This document shows positions 1 through 6,439 of a stretch of 9,326 nt of DNA, one piece after another. The notes under the pieces were generated by a model. It was not told where the DNA came from. It worked only from the letters and a program-made list of their open reading frames with translations, and did no database searches. The DNA is from Thermoplasmata archaeon (lineage in GTDB: Archaea > Thermoplasmatota > SW-10-69-26). Location: NCBI GenBank assembly GCA_003561665.1, contig PWVY01000336.1:1-9326 (forward strand), read 5' to 3'. The number at the start of each line of letters is the position of its first letter. Within the stretch, counting starts at the first letter, position 1. Made by a program: the position numbers and the translations under genes.

Positions 1-432
1 CAGTCGAAGGCGTTGATGCGCCAGCGGCATGGGACGATCGCTCGGGCTCAGGAGGCCAAGCGGTTCGGGATCCTTGTGGGCACGCGCGTGGGTCAACAGC
101 GTGTCAAGCATGCCAAGGGTTTGGTGAAGCTTGCCAGGCGTCATGATCGTGAGGCGTTTTTGATCGCGTTGGATTATTTCACGCCGGATGCGCTTGCGAG
201 TTTCCGCAAGTTGGATGCGTTCGTGAACACGGCGTGTCCGCGCATCACGACGGATGATCATGCTCGGTACGCGAAGCCGATGTTGACGCCGCAGGAGTTC
301 GAGATCGTGTTGGGGGAGCGTTCGTGGGAGGAGTACATCTTCGATGAGTTCAAGGGCACCAAGCCGGCGCCGCATGCGCATGAAGACGCGGTGGATGTGG
401 ACGTGCCCGTGGTGGGGGAAGAGGACGCATAG
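1..432 (+). CDS. dph2: Diphthamide synthase subunit Dph2, C-terminal part (5' truncated by window)
   Basis: The frame is open from base 1 to the TAG at 430-432, giving 143 visible residues; the start lies upstream of the window. The family is a radical [4Fe-4S] enzyme that transfers the 3-amino-3-carboxypropyl group of S-adenosylmethionine to a histidine of elongation factor aEF2, the first step of diphthamide synthesis in the cytoplasm. The visible part is the third Dph2 domain. It has FVNTACPRI (visible residues 74-82), whose Cys (residue 79) corresponds to the last of the three cluster-binding cysteines, then a DDHARYAKPMLTPQEFE segment typical of the family end. The acidic tail after about residue 120 is poorly conserved. 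The first two cluster cysteines are outside the window. Diphthamide synthesis exists only in archaea and eukaryotes, so this supports an archaeal origin. Family assignment is firm. Confidence 0.93.
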   Translation, partial: QSKALMRQRHGTIARAQEAKRFGILVGTRVGQQRVKHAKGLVKLARRHDREAFLIALDYFTPDALASFRKLDAFVNTACPRITTDDHARYAKPMLTPQEFEIVLGERSWEEYIFDEFKGTKPAPHAHEDAVDVDVPVVGEEDA

Positions 433-450
433 CCTGAAGGTGTGATGCCT

Positions 451-470
451 GCAAGGTTCGCTTGCTTCTT
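451..470 (+). terminator. Weak hairpin plus T-rich run after dph2
   Basis: A 5-bp inverted repeat (GCAAG at 451-455, CTTGC at 461-465) with a 5-nt loop is followed by TTCTT. It sits 18 bases past the dph2 stop and before the next promoter-like box, so it may end dph2 transcription. The stem is short, and archaeal termination depends mostly on the U tract, so this is tentative. Confidence 0.25.
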
Positions 471-502
471 CGGGAGCTAGGGTGTGTCCCAAGCGGACAA
501 CG

Positions 503-510
503 CTTAGATA
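503..510 (+). promoter_or_regulatory. TATA-like box for the toxin-antitoxin locus
   Basis: CTTAGATA is the most AT-rich octamer in the 101-base gap after dph2. Its centre lies about 28 bases before the ATG at 534, the spacing expected for an archaeal TATA box driving a leaderless or very short-leader transcript. No clear BRE purine motif was seen. This is inference from position and composition only. Confidence 0.3.
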
Positions 511-533
511 CGGGGACCTCTACAAGTAGGATC

Positions 534-808
534 ATGTCGTCGACGGTCCGGATCGAGGAAGAGGACAAGAAGCGCCTTCGCCGTCTTCAAGACCGGTGGG
601 AGCAGGTTCGGGGTGCGAGGCCTTCGCAGAAGGAGATCCTGGGTCGGGGTTAGCCTACTTGGAGGAGCATCAGGAGTCTTTCCTCACGGAAGCTTCTTGG
701 ACGCCGTTCACGGAGGAGGAGATCGATTGGATCGAGGGGCAGGCTCGGGACATGGGGGAATGGTCAGCACGGGATCATGACGAGATCCTATACGGGTCCA
801 AGGCGTAG
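534..808 (+). pseudogene. VapB-like ribbon-helix-helix antitoxin, broken by a one-base frameshift
   Basis: Two overlapping frames together make one antitoxin-like protein of about 91 residues. The first frame runs from ATG 534 to TAG 651-653 (39 aa). It begins MSSTVRIEEEDKKRLRRLQ and includes RPSQKEIL, the pattern of a short DNA-binding N-terminal domain. The second frame covers 650-808 in the -1 register and ends with an acidic helix and DHDEILYG, a tail common in archaeal VapB-type antitoxins that bind PIN toxins. The switch falls at the GGGG run at 646-649: one extra G would give an uninterrupted chain (ILGRG then LAYLEEH). No standard slippery heptamer is visible in frame, so a real mutation or a base-calling error is likelier than programmed frameshifting. 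A GTG at 596 could start the second frame alone, but its first residues look unlike any antitoxin. The intact toxin follows after 10 bases, an operon arrangement. Confidence 0.65.
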
Positions 809-813
809 GTGAT
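808..813 (+). promoter_or_regulatory. Shine-Dalgarno site for the toxin GTG start
   Basis: GGTGAT overlaps the last base of the antitoxin stop and complements the archaeal 16S 3' end. It lies 5 bases before GTG 819, supporting that codon as the toxin start and translation from a shared mRNA. Confidence 0.45.
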
Positions 814-818
814 CGTGC

Positions 819-1247
819 GTGCCTGTCGTTTTGGACACGTCCTTGCTGGCAGCCTATGCGAGCAAACGGGATCCGGATCATGATGAGGCTCGCCGGGTGA
901 TGCGCGCGGTGCTTCGCGGTCGACATGGGACGCCGGTGGTCCCGGATCATGTTCTTGACGAGGGGTTGACGTTGCTTCAACACAGAACGGGCCGCTTGGA
1001 GGATGCGATGCAGTATGTTTCGTTCTTCGTGGATTTGGAAGAGATGGCCTGGGGCCCTATCCTTGAGATGCTGCCGGTTCACGAGCCATTGATCCATGAG
1101 GCGAGGGAGCTGTTCTTTCAACGGTTCGATCGGAGGCTGTCGTTTACGGACTGCGTCGTCGTCTCCCTGGCAAGATCACTGGATGGGAGCGTTGGAGCCC
1201 TCGAAGACGACTTCGAGGGGATCGTTCCTTGCATCCGTGGCCAGTAG
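819..1247 (+). CDS. PIN-domain ribonuclease toxin (VapC family)
   Basis: This 142-residue protein, starting at GTG 819, has the length and acidic residues of a PIN-domain endoribonuclease. VapC toxins cut specific RNAs such as tRNAs or rRNA with Mg2+ bound by clustered acids, and are silenced by the partner antitoxin. Visible candidates are Asp6 in VVLDTS at the end of the first strand, Glu48 in DHVLDEGL, Asp111 in SFTDCVVVSLA, and Asp130/Asp131 in ALEDDFEGI near the C-terminus, in the right order and spacing. No disruption is seen, so the toxin appears functional although the antitoxin gene just upstream is frameshifted. It ends 16 bases from the convergent carboxylase gene. The RNA target cannot be read from sequence. 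Other PIN nucleases are possible, but the antitoxin-like neighbour favours a toxin. Confidence 0.82.
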   Translation: MPVVLDTSLLAAYASKRDPDHDEARRVMRAVLRGRHGTPVVPDHVLDEGLTLLQHRTGRLEDAMQYVSFFVDLEEMAWGPILEMLPVHEPLIHEARELFFQRFDRRLSFTDCVVVSLARSLDGSVGALEDDFEGIVPCIRGQ

Positions 1248-1263
1248 CGATTCGAGGGAACCG

Positions 1264-2814
1264 TCAAAGCGGGATGTTGCCGTGTTTGCGGCTGGGGCGG
1301 TCGACGCGTTTGTCTTGGAGGGTTTCGAGCGCGTCGATGAGTTTAGGGCGCGTGTCCTCGGGGAGGATCACGTCGTCGATGTACCCGCGCGCGGCGGCCT
1401 TGTAAGGATGGGCGAACTCTTCTCTGAACGCGTCGACGAGCTCGTCGCGTTTGGCGTCCGGGTCGTCAGCGTTGGCGATCTCGCGTCGGTAGAGGATCTT
1501 GACGGCTCCGTCGGGGCCCATCACGGCGAGTTCGGCGGTGGGCCATGCGATGTTGTAGTCGGCGCGGATGTGTTTGCTGTTCATGACGTCGTAGGCGCCG
1601 CCGTAGGCTTTGCGTAGGATGACGGTGAGCTTGGGCACGGTGGCTTCGGCGAACGCGTAGAGGAGCTTGGCGCCGTGCGTGATGATGCCGTCCCATTCTT
1701 GATCGGTGCCGGGGAGGAACCCGGGAACGTCTTCGAAGGCGACCAGCGGGATGTTGAAGGCATCGCAGAAGCGGACGAAGCGGGCGCCTTTGCGGCTGGC
1801 TTCGATGTCGAGGGTCCCGGCGAGGTTGTTGGGTTGGTTGGCGACGACGCCGATGGGGGTCCCGTTGAGGCGGGCGAACCCGGTGACGAGGGTCTCGGCG
1901 AAGCGCTCGTGCACCTCGTAGAAGTACCCCTCGTCCACGACGCGCGTGATGACGTCCTTCACGTCGTAGGGTTGATCAGGCTCGTCGGGCACGATGTCGC
2001 GTAGGTCCTCCTCGCGGCGGTCGGGCTCGTCGTCCACGTCCGCGGTCGGGGGCGTTTCTCGGTTGCTGGATGGGAGGAACTGCAAGAGTTCGCGCACGTC
2101 CCAGAGGGCTTTCTCCTCGCTCTCGCTCGTGATGTGAGCGACGCCACTCTTGGTCGCGTGGGCTTCCGCGCCGCCGAGCTCCTCGTGCGTGACGTCCTCG
2201 TGCGTGACCTCTTGGATCACGTCGGGTCCAGTGATGTACATGTGGCTGGTGTCTTCGACCATCACGGTGAAGTCGGTGATGGCGGGGCTGTACACGGCGC
2301 CCCCGGCGCACGGGCCCATGATGACGCTGATCTGGGGGACCACGCCGCTGGCTTGCGTGTTCCGGTAGAAGATCTCCGCGTAGCCTCCCAATGCGTCGAC
2401 GCCTTCTTGGATTCGAGCCCCTCCGCTGTCGTTCAAGCCGATCACGGGCGCGCCGTTTTGCACGGCGAGGTCCATGATCTTGCAGATCTTCTCCGCGTGC
2501 GCCTCGCCCAGGCTTCCACCCATGACGGTGAAGTCCTGCGCGAACACGTACACGAGCCGGTCGTTGACTTTTCCCCAGCCCGTCACGACGCCGTCCCCGG
2601 GATAGCGTTTCTCGCTCATGCCCAGTTGCGTGACGCGGTGTTCTTTGAACGCGTCGACCTCGTGGAAGGTGCCCTCGTCGAGGAGGATCTCGATGCGTTC
2701 CCGTGCGGTGAGTTTGCCTGCTTTGTGTTGGCGGTCGATGCGTTCTTGGCCTCCGCCTTGCTCCGCGTCTTGGCGGCGTTCTTCGAGTTCGCGGATGCGT
2801 TCCTCCATCGACAT
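1264..2814 (-). CDS. pccB: Acyl-CoA (probably propionyl-CoA) carboxylase, carboxyltransferase beta subunit
   Basis: The 516-residue protein, from the ATG at 2814, matches the 510-540 aa of PccB/AccD-type subunits. These cytoplasmic enzymes move CO2 from carboxybiotin on the carrier protein to acetyl- or propionyl-CoA. Two crotonase-like halves are visible. The N-terminal half has NDSGGARIQEG (128-138) and GPCAGGAVYSPA (167-178), glycine-rich oxyanion-hole segments. The C-terminal half has NNLAGTLD (329-336), GFLPGTDQE (365-373) and RKAYGGAYDVM (401-411). Asp409 in GGAYDVM is at the position where actinobacterial PccB has Asp and acetyl-specific AccB has Ile, so a propionyl-CoA preference is likely, though bifunctional archaeal enzymes exist. 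An upstream in-frame extension to 2973 is open but has no family similarity and overlaps the divergent gene. ATG 2808 is an equally possible start. Biotin carboxylase and carrier genes are not in the window, but the biotin ligase is about 1 kb away. Confidence 0.92.
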   Translation of the reverse strand: MSMEERIRELEERRQDAEQGGGQERIDRQHKAGKLTARERIEILLDEGTFHEVDAFKEHRVTQLGMSEKRYPGDGVVTGWGKVNDRLVYVFAQDFTVMGGSLGEAHAEKICKIMDLAVQNGAPVIGLNDSGGARIQEGVDALGGYAEIFYRNTQASGVVPQISVIMGPCAGGAVYSPAITDFTVMVEDTSHMYITGPDVIQEVTHEDVTHEELGGAEAHATKSGVAHITSESEEKALWDVRELLQFLPSSNRETPPTADVDDEPDRREEDLRDIVPDEPDQPYDVKDVITRVVDEGYFYEVHERFAETLVTGFARLNGTPIGVVANQPNNLAGTLDIEASRKGARFVRFCDAFNIPLVAFEDVPGFLPGTDQEWDGIITHGAKLLYAFAEATVPKLTVILRKAYGGAYDVMNSKHIRADYNIAWPTAELAVMGPDGAVKILYRREIANADDPDAKRDELVDAFREEFAHPYKAAARGYIDDVILPEDTRPKLIDALETLQDKRVDRPSRKHGNIPL

Positions 2815-2872
2815 TGAGCCGCGCAAGGACCCTGCCTCGGAAGAACCTGTCGGGCATCGTTCGGAGGAACGA

Positions 2873-2890
2873 GGGTTCAAGAGCCCGCAC
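2873..2890. promoter_or_regulatory. Imperfect inverted repeat in the divergent carboxylase/epimerase promoter region
   Basis: The 105-base gap 2815-2919 must hold promoters for both divergent genes, but no good TATA box is visible on either strand. It does hold GGGTTC (2873-2878), AA, GAGCCC (2881-2886), an inverted repeat with one mismatch, followed by GCAC. It is about 30 bases before the epimerase ATG, where the promoter should be. Similar GGGTTC/GAACCC repeats followed by GCAT occur at 4625 and 8316. A regulator site is only a guess. Confidence 0.25.
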
Positions 2891-2919
2891 GGGTATCGGG
2901 GTTGGTGCGAGGGCTTCGC

Positions 2920-3828
2920 ATGCATGTTGCCATCACGGGCGGTACCGGGTTGATCGGTTCTCACGTGACGCAAGCGTTACGCGACCGCGGGGATGAGGTC
3001 ACCATCGTCAGCCGCTCCCCGGATGGAGAGGACACGCTCACGTGGGATCCCAAGGAGCCGGGATCGTTGATCTTGCCTCCGTCCATCACGCACGTCATCC
3101 ACTTGGCGGGCGCGCCTATGATCGGGCAACGATGGACCGACGATTACAAGCAGGAGATCCGCGAGAGCCGCGTGAAAGGGACACGCACCGTCGTTGAAGC
3201 CATCAACCAACATGGGAACATCCAACATGTCGTCAGCGCAAGCGCTGTAGGGTACTACGGGGATCGCGGCGACGAAGCCCTGACCGAAGAGGCCCCACCG
3301 GGGGACGACTTCCTCGCGAACGTGGTCCAGGATTGGGAGCGTGAAGCTTGCACCCTTGAGGGCAGCGACGCGGTCGCGAACGATCCCGCGCTTCTTCGAA
3401 GCGGCGTCGTTCTCCACCCCGACGATGGTGCCTTAGCGCAAATGCTCAACCCGTTCCTCTTCGTGAAGCCCTTCCACTGGGGCCTTGGCGGTCGCGTCGG
3501 GGACGGGCAACAGTTCTTCCCATGGGTCCACATCGACGACCAAACCGGGGCCATCCTGCACCTTCTCGACGAGGAGCTCTCCGGGCCCTTCAACACGGCA
3601 AGCCCCGGCGTCGTGCGCAACGAAACCTTCACCGACGCGCTCGGTGACGCGCTCAACCGTCCCACCAAGATCCCCGTGCCCAAGCTCGCGCTGAAACTCC
3701 TCTACGGGGAAGCAGCGACCGTCATGTTCGATAGCCAACGCGTCATCCCCGAGCGCTTGAAGAAAACCGGATACCAACACCGCTACGAGGACATCTACGA
3801 CGCCCTCAATGACCTGCTCGCCGACTGA
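2920..3828 (+). CDS. TIGR01777-family NAD(P)-binding epimerase-like protein (extended SDR, YfcH/SDR39U1 type)
   Basis: The 302-residue protein starts at ATG 2920, directly before the Rossmann strand. An in-frame GTG-initiated form six residues longer (2902) is less likely. The glycine motif TGGTGLIGS (6-14) binds NAD(P). SASAVGYYGDRGDEALTE (107-122) and the PWVHIDDQTGAI segment (201-212) are family signatures, and residues from about 253 (LALKLLYGEAATVM, DSQRVIPERL) match the C-terminal DUF1731 domain. The family resembles nucleotide-sugar epimerases, but its substrate is unknown; bacterial relatives are often called cell-division inhibitor SulA-like, a label with weak support. It is cytoplasmic. 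It is divergent from the carboxylase gene and ends 8 bases from the convergent birA, so there is no separate terminator space. Family call is firm, function open. Confidence 0.9.
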   Translation: MHVAITGGTGLIGSHVTQALRDRGDEVTIVSRSPDGEDTLTWDPKEPGSLILPPSITHVIHLAGAPMIGQRWTDDYKQEIRESRVKGTRTVVEAINQHGNIQHVVSASAVGYYGDRGDEALTEEAPPGDDFLANVVQDWEREACTLEGSDAVANDPALLRSGVVLHPDDGALAQMLNPFLFVKPFHWGLGGRVGDGQQFFPWVHIDDQTGAILHLLDEELSGPFNTASPGVVRNETFTDALGDALNRPTKIPVPKLALKLLYGEAATVMFDSQRVIPERLKKTGYQHRYEDIYDALNDLLAD

Positions 3829-3836
3829 AAAAGGGC

Positions 3837-4541
3837 TTACGCCTCAGGGAGCCGAAGGGACCCTGTCCGGTGCACCGATACCTCCCCCTCCTCGTCCTCC
3901 ACGATCAACGCGCCATCCACCGCGATCTCCCGCGGGAAACACGCCACACCATCCAAGAGCATCAACCGATCGATCCCCCACGCATACCGCATGAACCGGT
4001 TACACACCGTCTTCGCCTTCCCCTCCACAAGGATCTCCTCGTACTCCATCAACCGATCCAGCACGCGACGACGCACCTCATCCACGCTCGCCCTCACGCC
4101 CACCTCCCGAAGCGAGATCCCCTCCTCCACCGGGGGCTCGTTCCCCACATTGATGCCAACCCCCGCCACCACGCGCGAAACGCGCCCCTCCACCATGCCC
4201 GACTCCACCAACACACCCCCCACCTTTCGATTCTCCACCATCACATCGTTCGGCCAACGAACCTCCGCACCCACCCCCAACGACCGCAGCGCCTCACAAC
4301 ACGAACACCCCACACTCAACGGGACCAACCCCATCGCATGCTCCGGAACACGAGACTCAAGAACCACGCTCATCCACAACCCCCCACGCGGAGACCCCCA
4401 ATCCCTCGCCTTGCGCCCCTTCCCACGAACCTGCTCACGCGCCTGCACCACCAACCCCGAGGCAACCCCCGCTCGTGCAGCCTCGACAGCGATGTCGTTC
4501 GTCGAACCCACCCGATCGAACACGATAGGACGATACCGCAC
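3837..4541 (-). CDS. birA: Biotin--[acyl-CoA carboxylase] ligase (BirA catalytic type)
   Basis: This 234-residue enzyme activates biotin as biotinyl-AMP and attaches it to the lysine of the biotin carrier subunit of acyl-CoA carboxylase. Motifs, numbered from GTG 4541, are DRVGSTND (9-16), the adenylate-binding loop RGKGRKARDW (39-48, a variant of the usual GRGRxxRxW), GGLWMSVVL (53-61) and RWPNDVMVENRKVGG (95-109), with Lys106 as the expected catalytic lysine. AGVGINV follows at about 136-142. There is no N-terminal DNA-binding domain, so it should not act as a biotin repressor. A short C-terminal domain ends at TAA 3837-3839. TTG 4550 would add three residues; GTG 4541 is preferred because it puts the usual short strand before GSTND. 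The start region overlaps an extreme G-run tract. The carboxylase subunit nearby is a functional partner. Confidence 0.93.
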   Translation of the reverse strand: MRYRPIVFDRVGSTNDIAVEAARAGVASGLVVQAREQVRGKGRKARDWGSPRGGLWMSVVLESRVPEHAMGLVPLSVGCSCCEALRSLGVGAEVRWPNDVMVENRKVGGVLVESGMVEGRVSRVVAGVGINVGNEPPVEEGISLREVGVRASVDEVRRRVLDRLMEYEEILVEGKAKTVCNRFMRYAWGIDRLMLLDGVACFPREIAVDGALIVEDEEGEVSVHRTGSLRLPEA

Positions 4542-4542
4542 A

Positions 4543-4592
4543 CCCCCCAAGGCACCCCTACCCCCTTACCCCTTGCGCCCCCCCACACCCCC
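4543..4592 (-). other. Six-run G tract with G-quadruplex potential at the birA start
   Basis: Read on the minus strand, runs of 5, 7, 4, 5, 4 and 6 G are separated by spacers of 3, 5, 3, 2 and 6 bases, immediately before the birA start codon. This is well beyond the usual four-run G-quadruplex pattern. It would lie in the leader or promoter of birA on the coding strand, where a TATA box would otherwise be expected; none is visible. Formation and any regulatory role are inference. Confidence 0.5.
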
Positions 4593-4624
4593 TCGCCAAC
4601 AAGCACCGAACATCCCCACCGCGA

Positions 4625-4651
4625 GGGTTCGGCAACCGTCGAACCCCGCAT
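4625..4651. repeat. GGGTTC/GAACCC inverted repeat in the birA/zinc-protein divergent region
   Basis: GGGTTCG (4625-4631) and CGAACCC (4640-4646) form a perfect 7-bp inverted repeat with an 8-base loop, followed by CGCAT. The 13-base string TCGAACCCCGCAT (4639-4651) recurs exactly at 8325-8337. It lies about 40 bases before the GTG start at 4692. Both copies are in divergent promoter regions, so a shared protein site or a small hairpin are both possible. Confidence 0.35.
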
Positions 4652-4691
4652 ACGGAACCCTTTTCACCGTTGAGTTCGTAGCTCAGGGTAG

Positions 4692-4922
4692 GTGGGTACC
4701 CTGTACTGTCTACATCGCGAGAACGAACGCCTCATCGGAACCGATCCCGTACCCTGCCCCTTCTGCGGGCACGGCCACGAAGAAGAAGCCCCCGTCGGGA
4801 GCGACCCCCTCGACGCGCTCGGCATCGAGGACTCCACAAGCGCGCTTCAACACGCCCTCGCCACCGACGAGACCGAATCACCACGGCGCTCCCGCCCCCA
4901 GCGGATGCGCGGCTACTGGTGA
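4692..4922 (+). CDS. Small Cys/His protein with zinc-ribbon-like CPFCGHGH motif
   Basis: The 76-residue frame from GTG 4692 is small but has a coherent metal-site pattern: Cys6 and His8 near the start, then CPFCGHGH at residues 22-29. That could form one tetrahedral zinc site. After residue 33 the chain is acidic, then ends in a basic stretch (RRSRPQRMRGYW). I do not recognise a family. AGGTG at 4689-4693 overlaps the start, so initiation is probably leaderless or at an alternative codon. It is 49 bases upstream of the thiolase gene on the same strand and may be co-transcribed, suggesting but not showing a role with it. A longer minus-strand frame (4732-5682) covers part of it but lacks family features. 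Moderate confidence that it is a real gene. Confidence 0.6.
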   Translation: MGTLYCLHRENERLIGTDPVPCPFCGHGHEEEAPVGSDPLDALGIEDSTSALQHALATDETESPRRSRPQRMRGYW

Positions 4923-4971
4923 CCACGCCAGACCCTAGGCTTTCATCCTCCCCTACTCCATCGCCCCTAGC

Positions 4972-6099
4972 GTGAGCGCCATCACCGGAGCCCACGCCAC
5001 CCGCTTTGGCCACCACGAAGACACGGCAAACATGGTGCAAGAAGCCGCGCAAGGCGCCCTCAACGATGCAGGGTTGACGCGAGAGGACATCGACGCGCTC
5101 GTCGTCGCCAACGCCGCGGCGGAACACTTCACGCCCATCGGGAACGTCAGCGTCTGGACCGCCACGCAAACCGGCCTCACCGGCACGCCCACGCTCCGCA
5201 TCGACACCGGACCCAGCAGCGGGCTCGCATCGATCTGGGCCGCACACGCTCTGGCCCAACAACCCCACATCGAGCATGTGCTCTGCCTTGGATGGGAGAC
5301 CATGACCACCCTCCCCACACCCGAAGCCACCCAAGCGCTTGCTCGCCTGATGGCTCAAAACGAGCAACGCCACCATCTCACGCTCCCAGGCCTTGTCGGG
5401 CTCCTCGCCAGCGCGTACCTCGACCGCTACGCCATCGATCCTATCGTTCTTGATCACGCGGCCGTGAAGGCTCACCGGTTGGCTGCCAACAACCCCATCG
5501 CTCAATTCCAGGATCCCATCACGATCCAAGAAGCCCAACGGTCCCCCATCATCGCGGATCCCTTGCGACTTTACCACTGCGCCCCTCTCACCGATGGCGC
5601 CGCCGCCATCACCATAGGATCCGAAGGGCCCGTCACGATCGAAGCGATGGGGCAGGCCACGGATCACCTGGGGTTCACGCAACGACGATCCGCTCCAGAA
5701 AGCTTCCTCGCCACCCGGAAGGCCGCTCGACGAGCGTTCGAACGCTCACGGCACGAACCGCGAGACATGGACGTGATCGAACTTCACGACGCGTTCACGA
5801 TCCTCGAAGCCGTGAACCTGGAGGATCTTGGGCTCGTACCCGAAGGAGAAGGCCCCATGCTCATCCCTGGCCCGGACGAGGCCCCGCTCTCCCCCGAGGT
5901 CGCCGTCAACCCCAGCGGCGGCTTGAAGGCCCGGGGACACCCCATCGGGGCAACGGGCCTGGCACAGGTCATCGAAGTCGTTGATCAGATCCAGGGCAAG
6001 GCAGCAACGCAAGTTCCTCAGGCACGCGTTGGGCTTGTTCACAACATCGGGGGCTTTGGGAACAACGTTCACGTCGCCCTCCTGGAGGCCTCCGCATGA
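4972..6099 (+). CDS. Archaeal thiolase-fold protein (acetyl-CoA acetyltransferase-like), lacking the nucleophilic Cys
   Basis: The 375-residue protein from GTG 4972 has the length of the archaeal SCP2-type thiolases that condense or cleave acyl-CoAs in the cytoplasm. N-terminal features are TRFGHHED (10-17) and the helix ALNDAGLTREDIDALVV (29-45). In the segment where the family has Cys-x-Ser-Gly, this protein reads TGPSSGLASI, with Pro81 at the nucleophile position. Later motifs are kept: LYHCAPLTDGAAAI, ELHDAFTILEAVNLEDLGL, NPSGGLKARGHPIGATGLAQ with its catalytic-type His, and a HNIGGFGNNVHV ending. It overlaps the DUF35 gene by ATGA, as in the archaeal thiolase/DUF35 pairs studied in the mevalonate pathway, but no HMG-CoA synthase gene is adjacent. 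The enzyme may be inactive for condensation, a scaffold for CoA binding, or use other chemistry. Fold assignment is firm, activity uncertain. Confidence 0.88.
   Translation: MSAITGAHATRFGHHEDTANMVQEAAQGALNDAGLTREDIDALVVANAAAEHFTPIGNVSVWTATQTGLTGTPTLRIDTGPSSGLASIWAAHALAQQPHIEHVLCLGWETMTTLPTPEATQALARLMAQNEQRHHLTLPGLVGLLASAYLDRYAIDPIVLDHAAVKAHRLAANNPIAQFQDPITIQEAQRSPIIADPLRLYHCAPLTDGAAAITIGSEGPVTIEAMGQATDHLGFTQRRSAPESFLATRKAARRAFERSRHEPRDMDVIELHDAFTILEAVNLEDLGLVPEGEGPMLIPGPDEAPLSPEVAVNPSGGLKARGHPIGATGLAQVIEVVDQIQGKAATQVPQARVGLVHNIGGFGNNVHVALLEASA
6084..6088 (+). promoter_or_regulatory. Shine-Dalgarno site inside the thiolase end
   Basis: GGAGG lies 7 bases before ATG 6096, inside the last thiolase codons. 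It supports the overlapping start of the DUF35 gene and separate ribosome loading on a shared mRNA. Confidence 0.6.
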
Positions 6100-6401
6100 T
6101 CGAAGCAAGCTGGTGCGAGGCATGCGGTCGCGTCGCCGTCCCGGGAGAGGAGGGTTGCTTGGAGTGCCGCGATACCACGGGAACGATCCAGTTGGCACCC
6201 AGCGGACGCATCCTAGCGCGTACAAGGTTGCGGGGATCGGAGACGTGGATCGTTCTCGTGATGCTGGGAGAAGGAGCACGCGTGTTGGCCACGGTCGATG
6301 AAAAACCTCGCGTGGGGTCACCCTGCGAGGTTCACATGGACGGGGAGGAGGTCACCCTCACAAACGTAGGGGAGCCATCAACGGGCCCGAACGACCGTTG
6401 A
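6096..6401 (+). CDS. DUF35-type zinc-ribbon/OB-fold protein, thiolase partner
   Basis: The 101-residue protein has an N-terminal zinc ribbon (Cys7-x2-Cys10 and Cys21-x2-Cys24), then a beta-rich domain from about residue 30 (GRILARTRLRGSE, IVLVMLGEGARVLATV, VGSPCEVHMDGEEVTL) that fits the acyl-CoA-associated OB fold. In a methanogen complex, a DUF35 protein bridges acetoacetyl-CoA thiolase and HMG-CoA synthase and helps pass CoA intermediates between them. The start is fixed by the ATGA overlap with the thiolase and by GGAGG upstream. It is slightly shorter than many DUF35 proteins (about 120-140 aa). The stop is 38 bases from the convergent aIF5B end. Its partner here is presumably the upstream thiolase-fold protein; no synthase is seen. 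Confidence 0.85.
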   Translation: MIEASWCEACGRVAVPGEEGCLECRDTTGTIQLAPSGRILARTRLRGSETWIVLVMLGEGARVLATVDEKPRVGSPCEVHMDGEEVTLTNVGEPSTGPNDR

Positions 6402-6439
6402 CGCTCGGGTTCCTCTTGAGCCGTATCGGGAGGCGAACG

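Noticed and set aside
2815..2973. 53-residue N-terminal extension of the carboxylase subunit
   Set aside because: It is open in frame but unlike the family, overlaps the divergent epimerase start, and the ATG at 2814 gives the standard length.
3870..4938. Long plus-strand frames opposite birA, rich in His, Pro, Thr and Arg
   Set aside because: They are antisense to a well-conserved biotin ligase, and their composition is that of reversed GC-rich codons.
4732..5682. 316-residue minus-strand frame opposite the zinc protein and thiolase
   Set aside because: It is Arg/Gly-rich with no motif and lies opposite a clearly recognisable thiolase; a typical antisense open frame in GC-rich DNA.
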